From Adiantum capillus-veneris (Eukaryota; Streptophyta; Polypodiopsida; Polypodiales; Pteridaceae): DNA of 64,000 nucleotides. Both the position numbers and the translations under genes were made by a program. How positions within the stretch are numbered: position 1 is the first letter of the stretch; every line of letters begins with the position of its first letter. Location: positions 47,129,428 through 47,193,427 of the forward strand of contig CM043959.1 in the NCBI GenBank assembly GCA_014529385.2, read 5' to 3'. Below, in pieces: positions 1 to 10,864 of this stretch. The notes under the pieces are model-generated. The model had not been told where the DNA came from. It saw only the letters and a program-made list of their open reading frames with translations, and did no database searches.

Positions 1-32
1 TTACAAGTGAACTATGCTTTGATGTTGACAGT
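1..32 (+). pseudogene. Copia element D, pol fragment left of insertion B
   Basis: This short stretch reads in one frame as Ty1/copia polymerase sequence that resumes in the same frame at 10870, on the far side of element B. Its last five bases, ACAGT (28-32), are repeated at 10865-10869 as the target-site duplication made when B inserted. It is therefore the left half of an interrupted D reverse-transcriptase gene; the rest of D lies left of the window. Confidence 0.75.
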
Positions 33-222
33 TGTTACCATATACATGTGGTAGTGATATGTGCGAACACACTAGGACCGCCGGTGCATTTTTTCCCTCT
101 TTAGGAGGTTTTATCCCCCGTGCATTGTATATACGCCCATCACTCCACTCTCTATTGTGTGCCTTGAGATTCCTTCGTCTTCTCCAAGCTGTGTACGTTT
201 CTCTGCAACCCTAATTCCAACA
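33..222 (+). repeat. 5' LTR of copia element B
   Basis: About 190 bp, starting TGTTACC and ending CCAACA, matching 10639-10864. A TATATAC box lies near 128-134. It lacks roughly 36 bp present in the 3' LTR; the missing piece is bounded by short CACTC repeats in the 3' copy, which suggests a slippage deletion here. Confidence 0.88.
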
Positions 223-224
223 AT

Positions 225-236
225 TGATATCAGAGC
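225..236 (+). promoter_or_regulatory. Primer-binding site of element B (initiator tRNA-Met)
   Basis: TGATATCAGAGC two bases after the LTR differs at one position from the usual TGGTATCAGAGC complement of the initiator tRNA-Met 3' end. It would prime minus-strand DNA synthesis. The 237-581 stretch after it is an untranslated leader with nothing else recognisable. Confidence 0.8.
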
Positions 237-581
237 AGGTTGCGTCCTCCCGGGCTTAGTCGCCAGCAGCTCTAGCACACGCCTGCTCATTTTCTCCGAT
301 TTCAGTGAGCTTTAACGAGCGTTTGCAGGTCGACAAAAATTTCGGGGGAGATCGTAGAGCTGAGTCTGTTCAGATTTCTGACTCGAACTCATTTCGGCCT
401 CCGTTTCCAGTGCGGCAGTACTGCACAGGCTATTTCGTCATTTTGTGCAGAATTTGTCGGTGCCGTTTTCTGCATAACAGGCGCCTTACAGTCTTCTATG
501 GTTTGTGCTATATAGCACGTGTTGTTCCCACTTCGTTTCTTCTCTTTTTGGGCAGTTTTCACGTCAGGTGCAGCATTTACC

Positions 582-652
582 ATGGCTAACAACAACACAG
601 ATGTGTTCAAGATGTTTGTTGTTGAGGACAGATTGAATGGCGACAATTACCC
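582..652 (+). pseudogene. Copia B gag, first part
   Basis: An ATG at 582 opens a gag N terminus of the copia type, reading MANNNTDVFKMF and then an L-N-G-D-N-Y motif, the common start of copia gag (UBN2-like family). The frame is cut at 652 by the LTR of gypsy element A and resumes at 6623 after the duplicated TACCC, so the two halves once formed one gene. This is a clean transposon disruption rather than decay. Confidence 0.8.
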
Positions 653-1314
653 TATCACAAAGTGATGACGTGGCAGTGAAATCCTAACCCTAAAAGGCTG
701 CAAAAACCCTAACCCTAATTCTGGCGTGGCTGCGGGAAATGCTGACGGGGCTGGCCGTACGGATGACACGTGGCAGTTGTACGGATATCCGGAATTTGCG
801 GCGCGATTTGCGAGCTGCTGACGTGGCAGCAGCTATGGCACTTTTGCTTTTGAGCTACGCATGGCAAGGCTGATTTTTCTTTGCAAATGAAAGGGCAGCT
901 TTTGGGAATAAGATGCTTTATTCTAGAGAGCTCTTTTGCTTTAAATTGGCTCAAGAGAGAGAGCTTGAGAGAGAGGGAAAAGAACAGGCTTTTGCTTTAT
1001 TTTAAAAGCTTTTGATTTTCAGCTTTTGGGGCTCTGCTTTTAGCATCCCTTGCAAATTCTTTAAATTGGCCTTTTGGGCTTGTGAGCATCTGGACGCAGA
1101 GTCTGAGAGTGAGACCCGAAGACTCGCTTGTACTTTGAGTTGCAGATTAATATAAAAAGAAATACCGAAAGGGGCGCCAGTCTTTGGGGCCAATATCTCT
1201 AGGCACGGAACTCTGTCGGGCCAGTGTTGAATCAATTGTGAACTGTGAACTGTCTTGAAGTGGTTATTTGGTGCTGTCGTGGTAGATTCTTGACTTGGAG
1301 TGTCCAAGTTTGTT
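653..1314 (+). repeat. 5' LTR of gypsy element A
   Basis: Begins TATCACAAAG (TGTCACAAAG in the 3' copy, so the terminal G has mutated) and ends just before the primer site. It contains paired telomere-like CCCTAA motifs at 682-719 and a TATAAAAA box at 1151. A block shared with element G's LTR follows the TATA box at about 1157-1194. Confidence 0.88.
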
Positions 1315-1316
1315 TA

Positions 1317-1328
1317 TGGTATCACAGC
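1317..1328 (+). promoter_or_regulatory. Primer-binding site of element A (tRNA-Met)
   Basis: TGGTATCACAGC directly after the 5' LTR matches the initiator tRNA-Met complement TGGTATCAGAGC at 11 of 12 positions. Confidence 0.85.
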
Positions 1329-1385
1329 ACGGCCGATTTCTCTTTTACGGGAAATCCGATCCCAAATTTTCTTTCCCCGGCACCT

Positions 1386-2652
1386 ATGGCTTCACGCAAG
1401 GATCAATCGACTCCCTCTATATCCGGAGATGCGGGAAGGGATCACAACGAAGATTTCGGCAAGGAGTATGGCCCACCTCGGCCTACTCGGACGGAGCGTC
1501 GAGAGGGTTATTTGGGTCGTCAGTCGACATTTGAAAAGGCAAAGAAACAGAAGAAGCATGTTTGATTTCAAGAAGTACCCAGTTCTTCTTCTTCTTCTGA
1601 CAGCTCTTCTAGCTCATCTGACTCGAGCGAAGAAGACCGCAAAGGAAAAAAGCGAAGCAAGAAACAACCCTTCGAAAAGGGCAAGAAAAAAAAAGGCAAA
1701 GAAGTCTACATCTCGTCCCGTGAGTGACAGTTCTACAGAGGACTCGTCTACAGACAGTTCAAACTCTGACGATAGCAACTTTTATGCAAAGAAGAAGAAT
1801 TTTTACAAAGCCAACCAGTATGACTTTCTAGAAGACAAAAGCAAGAAAGTTCGAGAGTTTAAGGAAGGTGGACAGTCAATTAGATTTGACACGTTTTCTG
1901 GTTATAGAGATGCTTCAAAGGCTTTGTCTTTTGTACAGTAGTTTGACATCGCTTTCGCGGGAGGGCGTTACTCAGAGCACTCTTAAGATTCGGAGAGCTG
2001 CCTCTTACTTTAAGGGGAATGCTCGAACTTGGTGGTCCACGCTTATATTAAGCAAGACTGCGCCAGTTAAATGGCTGAAATTCAAGAGGCTTTTTATTTC
2101 TTCTAGGTTGACTCAAGAGTATGAACGTGATATACGAACTGCTTGGAACCATCTTCGGATGACCAAGAAAGATACAATGGACGCTTATTGCGAGAGATTT
2201 TGGAGCTCTTTTCTACCCGCCTCTTCATTTAAGAAGATCTCGTTCAAGAACAGATTGAGCGGTTCACCTTGGGTCTACCTACAGAGATCCGAGATCGCTG
2301 CTTGGAACAAAAGTCAGCTTCTGTTCAGGAGTTGATGAGTCATGCGAAACGGGATTTTGCCATCCACTCTGGCAGTCTGACTTACCCCACCGATGAGATC
2401 ATGACACAAAGAGTTGAACAGACTTCGACAAATGAAAGTAGAAAGAGAAAGAGCAACCCAGAAAAGAAGGATGCACCACCCAAGCTTACTCCTCAGGAGC
2501 GGGCTCGCTACATAAAGGAGGGGAAGTGCTTTGAATGCGGGAAAACTGGACATATCTCCGTGAAGTGCCCTAGAAAGGCACCGAATGAACGGGATGAAGA
2601 AAGGCCACAAAGTTCTAAAGCAACTGAGAGACGTGACAGAAAAGGCAGATAA
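1386..2652 (+). pseudogene. Gypsy A gag (capsid and nucleocapsid), frameshifted
   Basis: The gag reading starts at ATG 1386 (MASRKDQSTPS), runs through a Ser-rich and Lys-rich linker (about 1570-1850), then a capsid-like region with the W-W motif of gag (about 1860-2330, A-R-T-W-W). It ends in a CCHC zinc knuckle, CFECGKTGHISVKC, near 2530-2570. At least three frame changes and several stops split it. Homologous blocks in G (30640-31440) and H (40000-40560) support the assignment. Nucleocapsid binding of element RNA is the family role; this copy cannot make a full protein. Confidence 0.8.
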
Positions 2653-2784
2653 AAAGCAGATCTGGCACCACATCGCATGGAGCCTAAACCAAATTAAGTA
2701 AATGAAAGTGCAATTTGCCGTTTTTAGGGCAAAAGCAAAGATCAGGAAGCTCTTTCGAAGGAGCCAAGGCCAACTCCTTGTGAA

Positions 2785-2902
2785 ATGGCGGCTCGATTTG
2801 GAATTACGCCCGACAGGCTGAGGCCACAGGCGGAGGTAGTTCGAGTGGCACCCGGACGGGATGTTGCCATTACACCGAGCATTGGCAAACTTCATTTGCA
2901 AT
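2785..2902 (+). pseudogene. Gypsy A protease remnant
   Basis: A short open stretch matches the middle of the aspartic protease of element G (the A-R-F-G-I-T-P segment through S-I-G-K-L-H). The catalytic D-x-G segment before it and the I-L-G-x-P-W segment after it are missing. The reverse transcriptase that should follow also starts late, so about 200 codons appear deleted around 2900-2940. Confidence 0.6.
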
Positions 2903-2938
2903 GATAGGGGTGTTTGGGGCACGCGGAGTTTTACATAA

Positions 2939-4108
2939 TTGCCTTGGAAGGTTGAGACGTTCTACTCGAAATCCCTTGGTACCACAAGAACAACGCCGTG
3001 GTTTGACTACCGGACCGATGATATACTCGACACATTACAGGGATCCTCGTGCTTTAGCAGGATTGATTTGAAGAGTGGATATCATCAGATCAGAATCGCG
3101 CCGGGAGACGCCTACAAGACAGCATTTCGGACGACTTTTGGGTTATTTGAGTTTTTGGTGATGCCTTTTGGCTTAACCAATGCTCCTGCGACATTTAACC
3201 GGATGATGGAAAAGATTTTTCGAGAGTACAAGCTATTTGTTGGCACTTTCTTTGACAACATCATTGTTTTCTCCAAGAATGAGGCACAACACAGAGATCA
3301 TTTGCTTCAGGTCTTTCAGGCATTACGAGATCACAAGTTAGTGATTAATGCAAAGAAAAGTGAATTTTTTCTACCAGAGATACACTTTTTGGGACACATT
3401 GTGTCAGCAGCAGCAGGAGTGCAAATGGATCCGGCCAAGATAGAGACTATCCGTGATTGGCACGATTTGAAGAATGTCTATGAAGTTAGAAGCTTCTTGG
3501 GACTGTGTTCGTACTACAGGCAGTTCATTCGAAAGTTTGCAGAGGTTGCTTCCCCTTTGCATATCTTGACACAGAAAGGAGTCCCTTTCTCGTGGGGACC
3601 CACAGAGGTGACTGCCTTTCAGACTTTGAAAGAGAAATTGACTACGGGACCAGTTTTGACTTTGCCGGACTTGCAGAAGTCTTTTGAAGTATATTGTGAT
3701 GCTTGTGGTCGTAGTCTGGGTGCGGTCTTAATGCAATAAGGCCATGTCATTGCTTACGAGAGCCGATTGTTCTCAAGGCCGGAAATGATAGTACAGATTT
3801 ATGAGAAAGAGCTTTTGGCGGTTATCCATGCCCTTACTCAGTGGCGGCACTACCTACTCGGAGCAAATTTTACTGTCTTTACAGACCATCAAAGTTTACG
3901 CTACTTCTTGTCACGGAAGCAACTATCTGAAAAAAAAAAGATACGGTGGCCAAAACTTCTTGTCACGGTTTACTTCCGGATTGTCCATGTGCCGGGACAG
4001 AAGAAATTGGTGGCAAATACTTTGCCCCGAAAGCCGTTGGTTCTGGCCATTTCCGCGATACATCATAGGAACTTCGAGGATATGGTCGGTCAATACACCT
4101 CAGATTAG
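2939..4108 (+). pseudogene. Gypsy A reverse transcriptase and RNase H
   Basis: Fingers and palm of a Ty3/gypsy reverse transcriptase are clear: S-R-I-D-L-K-S-G-Y-H-Q, the V-M-P-F-G-L-T-N-A-P motif, then the active-site box FFDN near 3253-3265, where the family has two aspartates (F/Y-x-D-D). The second Asp is therefore replaced by Asn, which should abolish polymerisation. A stop at 3739 separates it from RNase H (3767-4108), recognised by the EKELLAVIHAL and TDHQSLRYFL motifs. The N-terminal reverse-transcriptase segment is deleted. Confidence 0.85.
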
Positions 4109-5364
4109 ATTTTGCAGATGTATTCAGTTGAATACAGAAAGGGGAGATAGTAGCGGGTTATTCCATTCGAGATGGCTACTTGATGAAGAAAACCATGTTG
4201 TGCGTTACACAGCCGTTGAGGAAAAAGGTTCTAACCGAATGCCACTATCCGCCTTTTACGGGTCACCGCGGCATTGCTACCACCTTGAAAGGGGTAGAGA
4301 GATACGTCTTTTGGCCGAGACTCAAGAAGGATATGGACAAGTTTGTGCACAGTTGCTTGGTATGCTAGAAGGTCAAGTTTGACAAGCATTAAGCACAGGG
4401 ATTGTTACAGCCTTTTTTACCCGTACCCACCCGTCCCTAGGAAAGTATTACAATGGATTTCATCTCCCGAGAACACAACGTGGGCACGATTATTTATTGC
4501 CCATGTCTTCAAATTACATGGCATGCCTGAGACGATTGTCTCCGACAGGGACCCCAGGTTCACGAGTTTGTTTCGGACGGCTATTTGGGAGAACATAGGC
4601 ACGCAATTGCAGTTCTCGTTCCACTCGCACACTGACGGGCAATCAGTGATTGCTAATTCAGTGGTTCACGATTTCTTGAAGTCTTCTTGGTTGGATCAGA
4701 AGACTACTTGGTGGAATATGCCTACAGAAACACGTTTGACTCTTTGATGGGGAAGATGCCATTTGAGATTTTTGAATTTGCTACGAAGGTTCTACCCTTC
4801 CTTAGCGCGAAAGATAAGACTTTTCTTTGAAGCCGACCAGTTCACGAGGGACTTTGTGAACTGAGGGACTTCGTCCGGAAGGCTTTGCAGAAATTGCAGG
4901 AAAGACAGAAGAAGGCAACAGATTGCCATTGTCGTGATTGGAAATTGAAGGAGAAGGATTGGGTGCTCTTACATTATGGGAAGGCACGACCGAGAAAGAA
5001 AACAAAAGGGAAAGGAGCGGCTTCTTTGTAAGGTTAGCATGACATAGTGTGGACCTTTTCAGTGTTTCCGAAAAGATGAATGATATCTCCTTTTAGGATT
5101 CACAATGTTTTTCATGTGCGTCTCTTGAAACCTTTTGAAGGCGGTGTGTCTGATGATGAACAACCCGAAATGGACGAAAACGAGCAGATACTCTTTCCAG
5201 AACAGACATTGGCACAGAAAGAAAGTAAGAAGGTAAAGCGAACTAACGGTTCTTGGTTAAATTCAAGACCTACTTCGCATTGGATGCAAAGCGAATGGAG
5301 GAGGAAGACCTAGCAGATATTCCTCGGAATGTGAATCTTTACCTTGAAGCTTTTGGTTTAGCAT
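4109..5364 (+). pseudogene. Gypsy A integrase and C-terminal region
   Basis: The zinc-binding HHCC segment (H-R-G-I-A ... CLVC) lies at about 4220-4368. Core pieces follow: M-D-F-I near 4452, then a jump to the S-D-R-D motif near 4540. The third acidic site in the D-G-Q-S-x motif (about 4636) reads V where Glu is expected, so the DDE triad is broken. Residues 5080-5313 hold the H-N-V-F-H-V-R-L-L-K motif typical of the integrase C terminus, leading toward a chromodomain-like tail. Multiple frameshifts and an internal loss of about 30 codons are visible. Confidence 0.8.
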
Positions 5365-5950
5365 AGTCTACTCCAAATGGAACCCAGAATTCAGCTTCGC
5401 CGGAGATCTGGTGCTGTGGATTTGTACAAGAGAGGAGTTACTCCGCTCCTTTGTCAACAGATGCCTCGATTTTTGAATACTAAAGTTACTAATGTCTCTT
5501 TGAGCTTCAGAGATACTGAGAGCTGATAGTATTCTGCTGGATGACTTTATGAAATGGAATTCCGGAAAATATGAAACTGACTTGTTCTTGACTTGTTTTT
5601 AAGTGCACGAACTGATAGACGAAATGACTGCAGCATTTTGGTCTAATTGATCTTGAATAGACATGGTTGCAATAGGGGTTAGTCAATCGGGCATCGATGA
5701 GGTCCCGACAGAATCTAGATGCGATTGCTAGCTACATTGCCGGTAGATCATGGTCTAAGATCCGAATGAATGTTGAACATCATGTGATGTCCTGTGATGT
5801 TGTGTGATGTGACTGTCGATTTGGTACATGTGCTAGATGTGTGTTCCTAGTACGTAGGTACTATCAGTCAGTGTCTGCTTAGACGGTTTATGGCCTGTCT
5901 GTTTTGCAGACGTAATCAAGGGTGATTACAATGCTTTCAAGAGGGGGGTA
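5365..5950 (+). other. 3' non-coding stretch and polypurine tract of element A
   Basis: No coding signal. The last bases, CAAGAGGGGGGTA (5938-5950), directly abut the 3' LTR and are the polypurine tract that would prime plus-strand synthesis. The same tract with one change precedes the 3' LTR of element G (42564-42576). Confidence 0.75.
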
Positions 5951-6617
5951 TGTCACAAAGTGATGACGTGGCAGTAAAACCCTAACCCTAAAAGGCTGCA
6001 AAAACCCTAACCCTAATTATGGCGTGGCTGCAGGAAATGCTAACGTGGTTGGCCGTACGGATGACACGTGGCAGCTGTATGGATACCCAGAATTTGCGAC
6101 GCGATTTGCGGGCTGTTGACGTAGCAGCAGTGTACGGCACTTCTGCTTTTGAGCTACGCAGGGCAAGGCTGATTTTTCTACGCAAATGAAGGGGCAGCTT
6201 TTGGGAATAAGATGCTTTATTTTAGAGAGCTCTTTTGCTTTAAATTGGCTCAAGAGAGAGAGCTTGAGAGAGAGGGAAAAGAACAGGCTTTTGCTTTATT
6301 TTAAAAGCTTTTGATTTTCAGCTTTTGGGGCTCTGCTTTTAGCATCCCTTGCAAATTCTTTAAATTGGCCTTTTGGGCTCGTGAGCATCTGGACGCAGAG
6401 TCTGAGAGTGAGACCCGAAGGCTCGCTTGTACTTTTGAGTTGCAGATTAATATAAAAAGAAATACCGAAAGGGGCGCCAGTCTTTGGGGCCAATATCTCT
6501 AGGCACAGAACTCCGTTGGGCCAGTGTTGAATCAATTGTGAATTGTGAACTGTTTTGAAGTGGTTATTTGGTGCTGTCGTGGTAGATTCTTGACTTGCAG
6601 TGTCCAGGTTTGTTACA
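5951..6617 (+). repeat. 3' LTR of gypsy element A
   Basis: Begins TGTCACAAAG and ends TTGTTACA; followed by the target duplication TACCC at 6618-6622. It aligns along its whole length with 653-1314, with a modest number of substitutions by eye. The telomere-like motifs (5978-6017) and the TATA box (about 6451) are conserved. Confidence 0.9.
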
Positions 6618-7444
6618 TACCCTATGTGGACTTACATGATGCAACAAGTCCTTGTATCAAAGGGCGTCTGAAATATTGTGCAGGGCATTGATGTACGTCC
6701 TGGTTCTGAGGATGTAGGAGATGTTGAGGACGTGGCAGGTCTTACTGCAAGGATTGGTGCTATTAGAGTTGTTTTGCCTACGGCAGAACAATCTCGTTGG
6801 GATGTAAAGGATGCGCAGGCTCATGCATTGATTGCGTTGTCTGTGAAGCGCACCATTCACATTTGTTCAGTAAAATCTACAAAACAGGCTTCGGATATTT
6901 TGGCTCGTCTTTATGCACGTCGCAATGAGGCTAAAATTGCTTTGCTGCGTAAAGAGCTGGAGTCGAACATTATGCATGAGGAAGATGATATGGACACTTT
7001 CCTTGCTGGTGTCAAGGATATCAATGAGCAACTTATTTCTGCAAGTGAAGTCATTCAGACAGTTCCCTTGTGCAGACTGTTCTTGATGCCTTACCAGAGT
7101 CTTACCAGACTTTTGCTAGTACTTGGAGACTTATGACCCAAGGAAATCCTGAAGTTGTCAAGTTTGATGCATTATGCACATTGCTGTTGCAAGAGTCACT
7201 TTCCAGAAAAAACAAGACTAGACAGCGTACAGTTGAACGGGCTTTTATTGCTTCTCAAAGAAAGGGTGGTAACAGCAATGCAGCCACTTCTTATGGTTCT
7301 GCTGCAAGTGGCAAAACTTCTGTTCCCAATGCTTCTACTGGCAACACTTCGTCTGGCAATTCTGGTGATAAGGGCAAAAAGAAGATACGTTGCCATTATT
7401 GCAAAGCTAATGATCACTTGATCAAGCAGTGTCCTAAGTTGTGA
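6618..7444 (+). pseudogene. Copia B gag, second part, with zinc knuckle
   Basis: Resumes the gag frame interrupted at 652. The UBN2-type capsid region runs to about 7136, with the W-D-V-K-D-A-Q-A-H-A-L-I-A-L and A-R-L-Y-A-R-R motifs. After a frame change near 7070-7130 it ends in a nucleocapsid knuckle, CHYCKANDHLIKQC (CX2CX4HX4C), at about 7390-7432. A stop follows at 7442. Confidence 0.82.
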
Positions 7445-7728
7445 TGTTGATGCAGAATGGGCTTTTAGTGCAGAGTGCACTTACAATCCTGTTGTCCATG
7501 ATGCATGCATGTCAGTTGCTGCGGATTCACATGTGTGGTATTTCGACAGTGGTGCTACAAAGCACATTACCTCACATCATGAATTGTTCACCTCTCTCGA
7601 GTCTGTCCCTCATGGGAATTCAGTCACTTGTGCCAACAATGCCTCTTATCCGTTGTAGTCAAATTTGTGGATGATAGATGTACAGTTCATGATCTCAGTT
7701 TTGGTGATGAAATTCTTGCATCTGGCTT
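7445..7728 (+). pseudogene. Copia B aspartic protease
   Basis: The retropepsin active site is visible as W-Y-F-D-S-G-A-T-K-H-I near 7534-7570, the usual copia form. Frameshifts on both sides prevent a continuous reading. It would cleave the gag-pol polyprotein in an active element. Confidence 0.75.
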
Positions 7729-9008
7729 TTGTGCCGTGGACTGTATAAGCTCACTTTGTATGACAAGTGTCGACAAAATTTTGCAAATGTAGTTGCAGGT
7801 TCAAAGGCTATTTCAGATGCAAAACTTTGGCATGCACGTTTTGGTCATCTCAATTTTGCCAGTTTGCTGCGTTTGCAAAAATTTGATATGGTTGCTTCTC
7901 TGCCACCTCTTGAAGCACCTATTAAACATGTTTGCGAAGGCTGTATTTTGGGTAAGATGCAGCGTTCGAAGTTTCCAAACCATGGTTCAGTTGGGCAACA
8001 TACAGGTTGCAGTTTGTGCATAGTGATGTTTGTGGGCCCATGCAAACTCCGTCCTTGGGCAATTACCTTTACTTCGTGACTTCCATTGATGATTACTCCA
8101 GGCATGCATGCGTATTTCCGCTTAAAGCGAAGGCCGAAGTTTTTATGTACTTCAAAGAATTTCTGGCTATGTCTGAAAATGTCTTGAAATGTACTACTGG
8201 CACCCTCCGTTCCGATCGAGGGGGGAGTATATATCTGATGAATTTGATGCATTTCTGGCTAGTCGTGGGATAAAACACCAATGTACAGTGCCTTATACAC
8301 CTCAACAAAATGGTGTTGCTGAGAGGAAAAACAGGTCACTTACGGAAATGGCACGATGTATGGTCAAAAGTCAAGCTTTGCCACATTCTTTTTGGCTTGA
8401 GGCCATCATGTGTGCCACTTATGTACTAAACAGGTGTCCTACGAAAGCTTTGCATTCTATTACTCCATATGAAGTATGGCATAATAGAAAGCCTTCTATT
8501 AAGCACATGCATGTTTTTGGTTGTTTCGCATATGCTTTGGTGTCACAAACACAGCGTAGAAAATTGGATGATAAGGTTGTCAAATGTATTTTTGTTGGTT
8601 AGGTTACAGGTTGTATCATCCGCAAACAAAGCATATTCTGGTTTCACAGGATGTAGTGTTTGTGAAAGATTCTGTTCAGCCCTTGCTGTCATGTACTAAA
8701 GAGAGTAATATAAGCTCACAAGACATTTCTGACACTTTATTGCCACTTTTCAGTGGTGGAAATACGAATGTAAATTCCAATGAGGCAAGTGTACATCCTA
8801 TTAGGGTTTCTAAAAATGTTACAGATCAGTCTATTAGTGATGCAGATGTACATGATGTACTTGATGAGGAAAGGGCTGAAAATGAGCAGGCTAGAGGTAT
8901 GCCAAAATGGCTGGTGCATACATTAAAGACAGTAAATTGGATGCACCTTTGTCTAGTCGTACTCGTTCAGGCTCTCGCCATGCATCTTATGCATAAGATT
9001 GTTATGCT
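7729..9008 (+). pseudogene. Copia B integrase
   Basis: The gag-pre-integrase segment (L-W-H-A-R-F-G-H-L-N ... C-E-G-C) at about 7826-7945 is the HHCC zinc site. The catalytic core follows: H-S-D-V-C-G-P first Asp near 8015-8035, R-S-D-R-G-G second Asp near 8205-8222 and N-G-V-A-E-R-K-N Glu near 8305-8335. All three acidic residues are present, but frame breaks occur near 8000, 8220 and 8602. The tail to 9008 is a poorly conserved linker. Confidence 0.85.
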
Positions 9009-10576
9009 TTGGTTGTGTCTAGCTTACATGATGGTGAGGAACCTCTATCTTCTGATGAAGCACAGAATTCAAAAAATTGGATGGCTGCCATGCAATCAGA
9101 ATATGATGCACTTATAGAAAATGACACATGGACTTTATGTGATTTGCCTCCTGGCAAAAAGGCCATTGGTACGAAGTGGGTTTACAAGTTGAAACGCTAG
9201 CCGGATGGTGAGATCGATCGCCATAAGGCTCGACTTGTTGCAAAGGGTTATGCACAGCAAAAAGGCATAGATTAAGAAGAGACTTTTGCTCTCACTTGTC
9301 GTATGACTACTGTGCGTTTTCTATGTGCATTGGCAGCTCATTTTGGTTGGGATGTACATCAATCAGACATTGTTACTGCTTTCTTGAATGGTGACATATT
9401 TCAAGACGTTTATGTAACGCAGCCTCACAGTTTTGTCAAGGACGGACAAGAAGCCAAAGTGTGCAGATGTAAGAAGGCTTTGTATGGGTTGAAGCAATCT
9501 CCTCGTGCTTGGTAAGAGAAAGCTGACACTCATTTGATCAAACAAGGCTTTCATAACAGTCTAACAGAAAGCACATTGTATGTAAAGCGTGAGGGTGATG
9601 TACTTCTTATTGTGGTTCTTTATGTAGATGATTTGCTGATCACTAGACCAAATGAGAGACATATTGATGAATTCAAGGCTGATTTGAATGCTACTTTCAA
9701 GATGAAAGATTTGGGACTGTTGCATCATTACTTGGGTAGACAGTTTAACAAGTGTGATGGTGGTATTGCCTTGTGTCAGAAAAGTTACATAGAAACATTG
9801 CTATGTAAGTTTGGACTTGAGGATTGCAAACCTATTGTCACTCCTATGGAAACAGGTTTGAAGTTGAGTCTACATGATGCTAGCAATCCTGCTGATGTCA
9901 CTCTTTACCAAACTGTTGTTGGATGCCTCATTTATGTATGCAACACGAGGCTGGATATTCAATTTGCAGTCTCACAGGTTAGCAGATTTATGCATAGCCC
10001 AGGGTCTAAGAATTGGCACGCTGTCAAGAGGATTTTTCACTACCTTAGTGGCACTTTACATCTTGGCTTGTTCTATCCCAAGGGGGGATCATTGCCACCA
10101 TACTTACATGCTTTTTCGGCCTCAGATTGGGCGGGTTGTTTCGACACGCGAGTGTCCACAAGTGGTTTTTGTTTCATGCTTGGCAATTCATGTATATCAT
10201 GGTTGAGCAAGAAGCAACCTACTGTGGCCACTTCGAGTTGTGAGGCTGAGTACAGTGCAGTCTTACAGCTACGGTTGAGTGTGTATGGCTCAGACGCCTT
10301 ATGACTGAGTTGGGTGTTGGACAGGACACTGCCAACACTATCTGCACTGATAGTCAGAGCGCATTGGCAGTTGCGAGGAACCTAGTTTTTCATGCTCGCA
10401 CAAAGCACATTGAGGTGCATTACCACTATGTCAAGGAGAGGCTCTTAGCAGGAGAGATCAGCTTGGCTTATGTGCCAATACAGGACAACCTTGCAGATCT
10501 TTTCACAAAGGCTTTGTCTCGTGAGAAGCTCGAAGCTTTCCGCAAAGCTTTGGGCTTACTCCTCTTTGTGGACTGA
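9009..10576 (+). pseudogene. Copia B reverse transcriptase and RNase H
   Basis: Starts with the copia motif W-x-A-A-M-Q-S-E-Y-D-A-L-I-E-N-D-T-W; continues with Q-S-D-I-V-T-A-F-L-N-G-D (9361-9393). The active-site box YVDD at about 9631-9642 is intact. RNase H follows: S-A-S-D-W-A-G (about 10118) and K-K-Q-P-T-V-A-T-S-S-C-E-A-E-Y (10210-10250). A frameshift near 10300 leads to the C-terminal T-D-S-Q-S-A-L-A-V and H-A-R-T-K-H-I-E motifs. Stops near 9200, 9275, 9515 and 10304 show decay. Confidence 0.88.
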
Positions 10577-10623
10577 TCATGTCCTCAAGGCATGGCACTT
10601 CCCTTTACTCATGTGCTAGCTCT

Positions 10624-10638
10624 CGTCCAGGGGGGATT
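10624..10638 (+). promoter_or_regulatory. Polypurine tract of element B
   Basis: GTCCAGGGGGGATT immediately upstream of the 3' LTR; the purine run is the expected plus-strand primer. Confidence 0.7.
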
Positions 10639-10864
10639 TGTTACCATACATGTGGTAGTGATGTGTGCGAACACACTGGGACCGCCGGGGCATTTTTTCC
10701 CTCTCTGGGAGGTTTTTTCCCCCCTACATTGTATATACACCCATCACTCTTCGGGCTATCTATCTTTCCATTGCACACTAAGTAACACACTCTCTATTGT
10801 GTGCCTTGAGCTTCCTTCGTCTTCTCCAAGCTGTGTGCATTTCTTTGCAACCCTAATTCCAACA
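10639..10864 (+). repeat. 3' LTR of copia element B
   Basis: About 226 bp, TGTTACC to CCAACA, followed by the duplication ACAGT (10865-10869). Compared with the 5' LTR it holds an extra segment of about 36 bp at roughly 10750-10788. Confidence 0.88.

Larger units (their letters stand above)
653..6617 (+). mobile_element. Ty3/gypsy chromovirus-like element A, nested in copia gag
   Basis: Flanked by the 5-bp duplication TACCC (648-652 and 6618-6622). It has LTRs of about 662 and 667 bp, a tRNA-Met primer site, gag with a CCHC knuckle, a protease remnant, reverse transcriptase, RNase H, integrase and a polypurine tract. The polymerase is heavily decayed: most of the protease and the N-terminal reverse transcriptase are deleted near 2900-2940 and catalytic residues are replaced. 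The LTR start and polypurine tract resemble those of element G (28239-42904), so A and G belong to one lineage. Confidence 0.9.
33..10864 (+). mobile_element. Ty1/copia LTR retrotransposon B, complete but degenerate
   Basis: A full copia element bounded by LTRs at 33-222 and 10639-10864 and flanked by the 5-bp duplication ACAGT. Internal order is primer site, gag, protease, integrase, reverse transcriptase, RNase H, polypurine tract, which is the copia order (integrase before reverse transcriptase). Its gag is interrupted by gypsy element A at 653-6617. The coding region is broken by many stops and frameshifts, so it cannot act on its own. B sits inside the polymerase gene of an older copia element, D. 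Confidence 0.9.
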
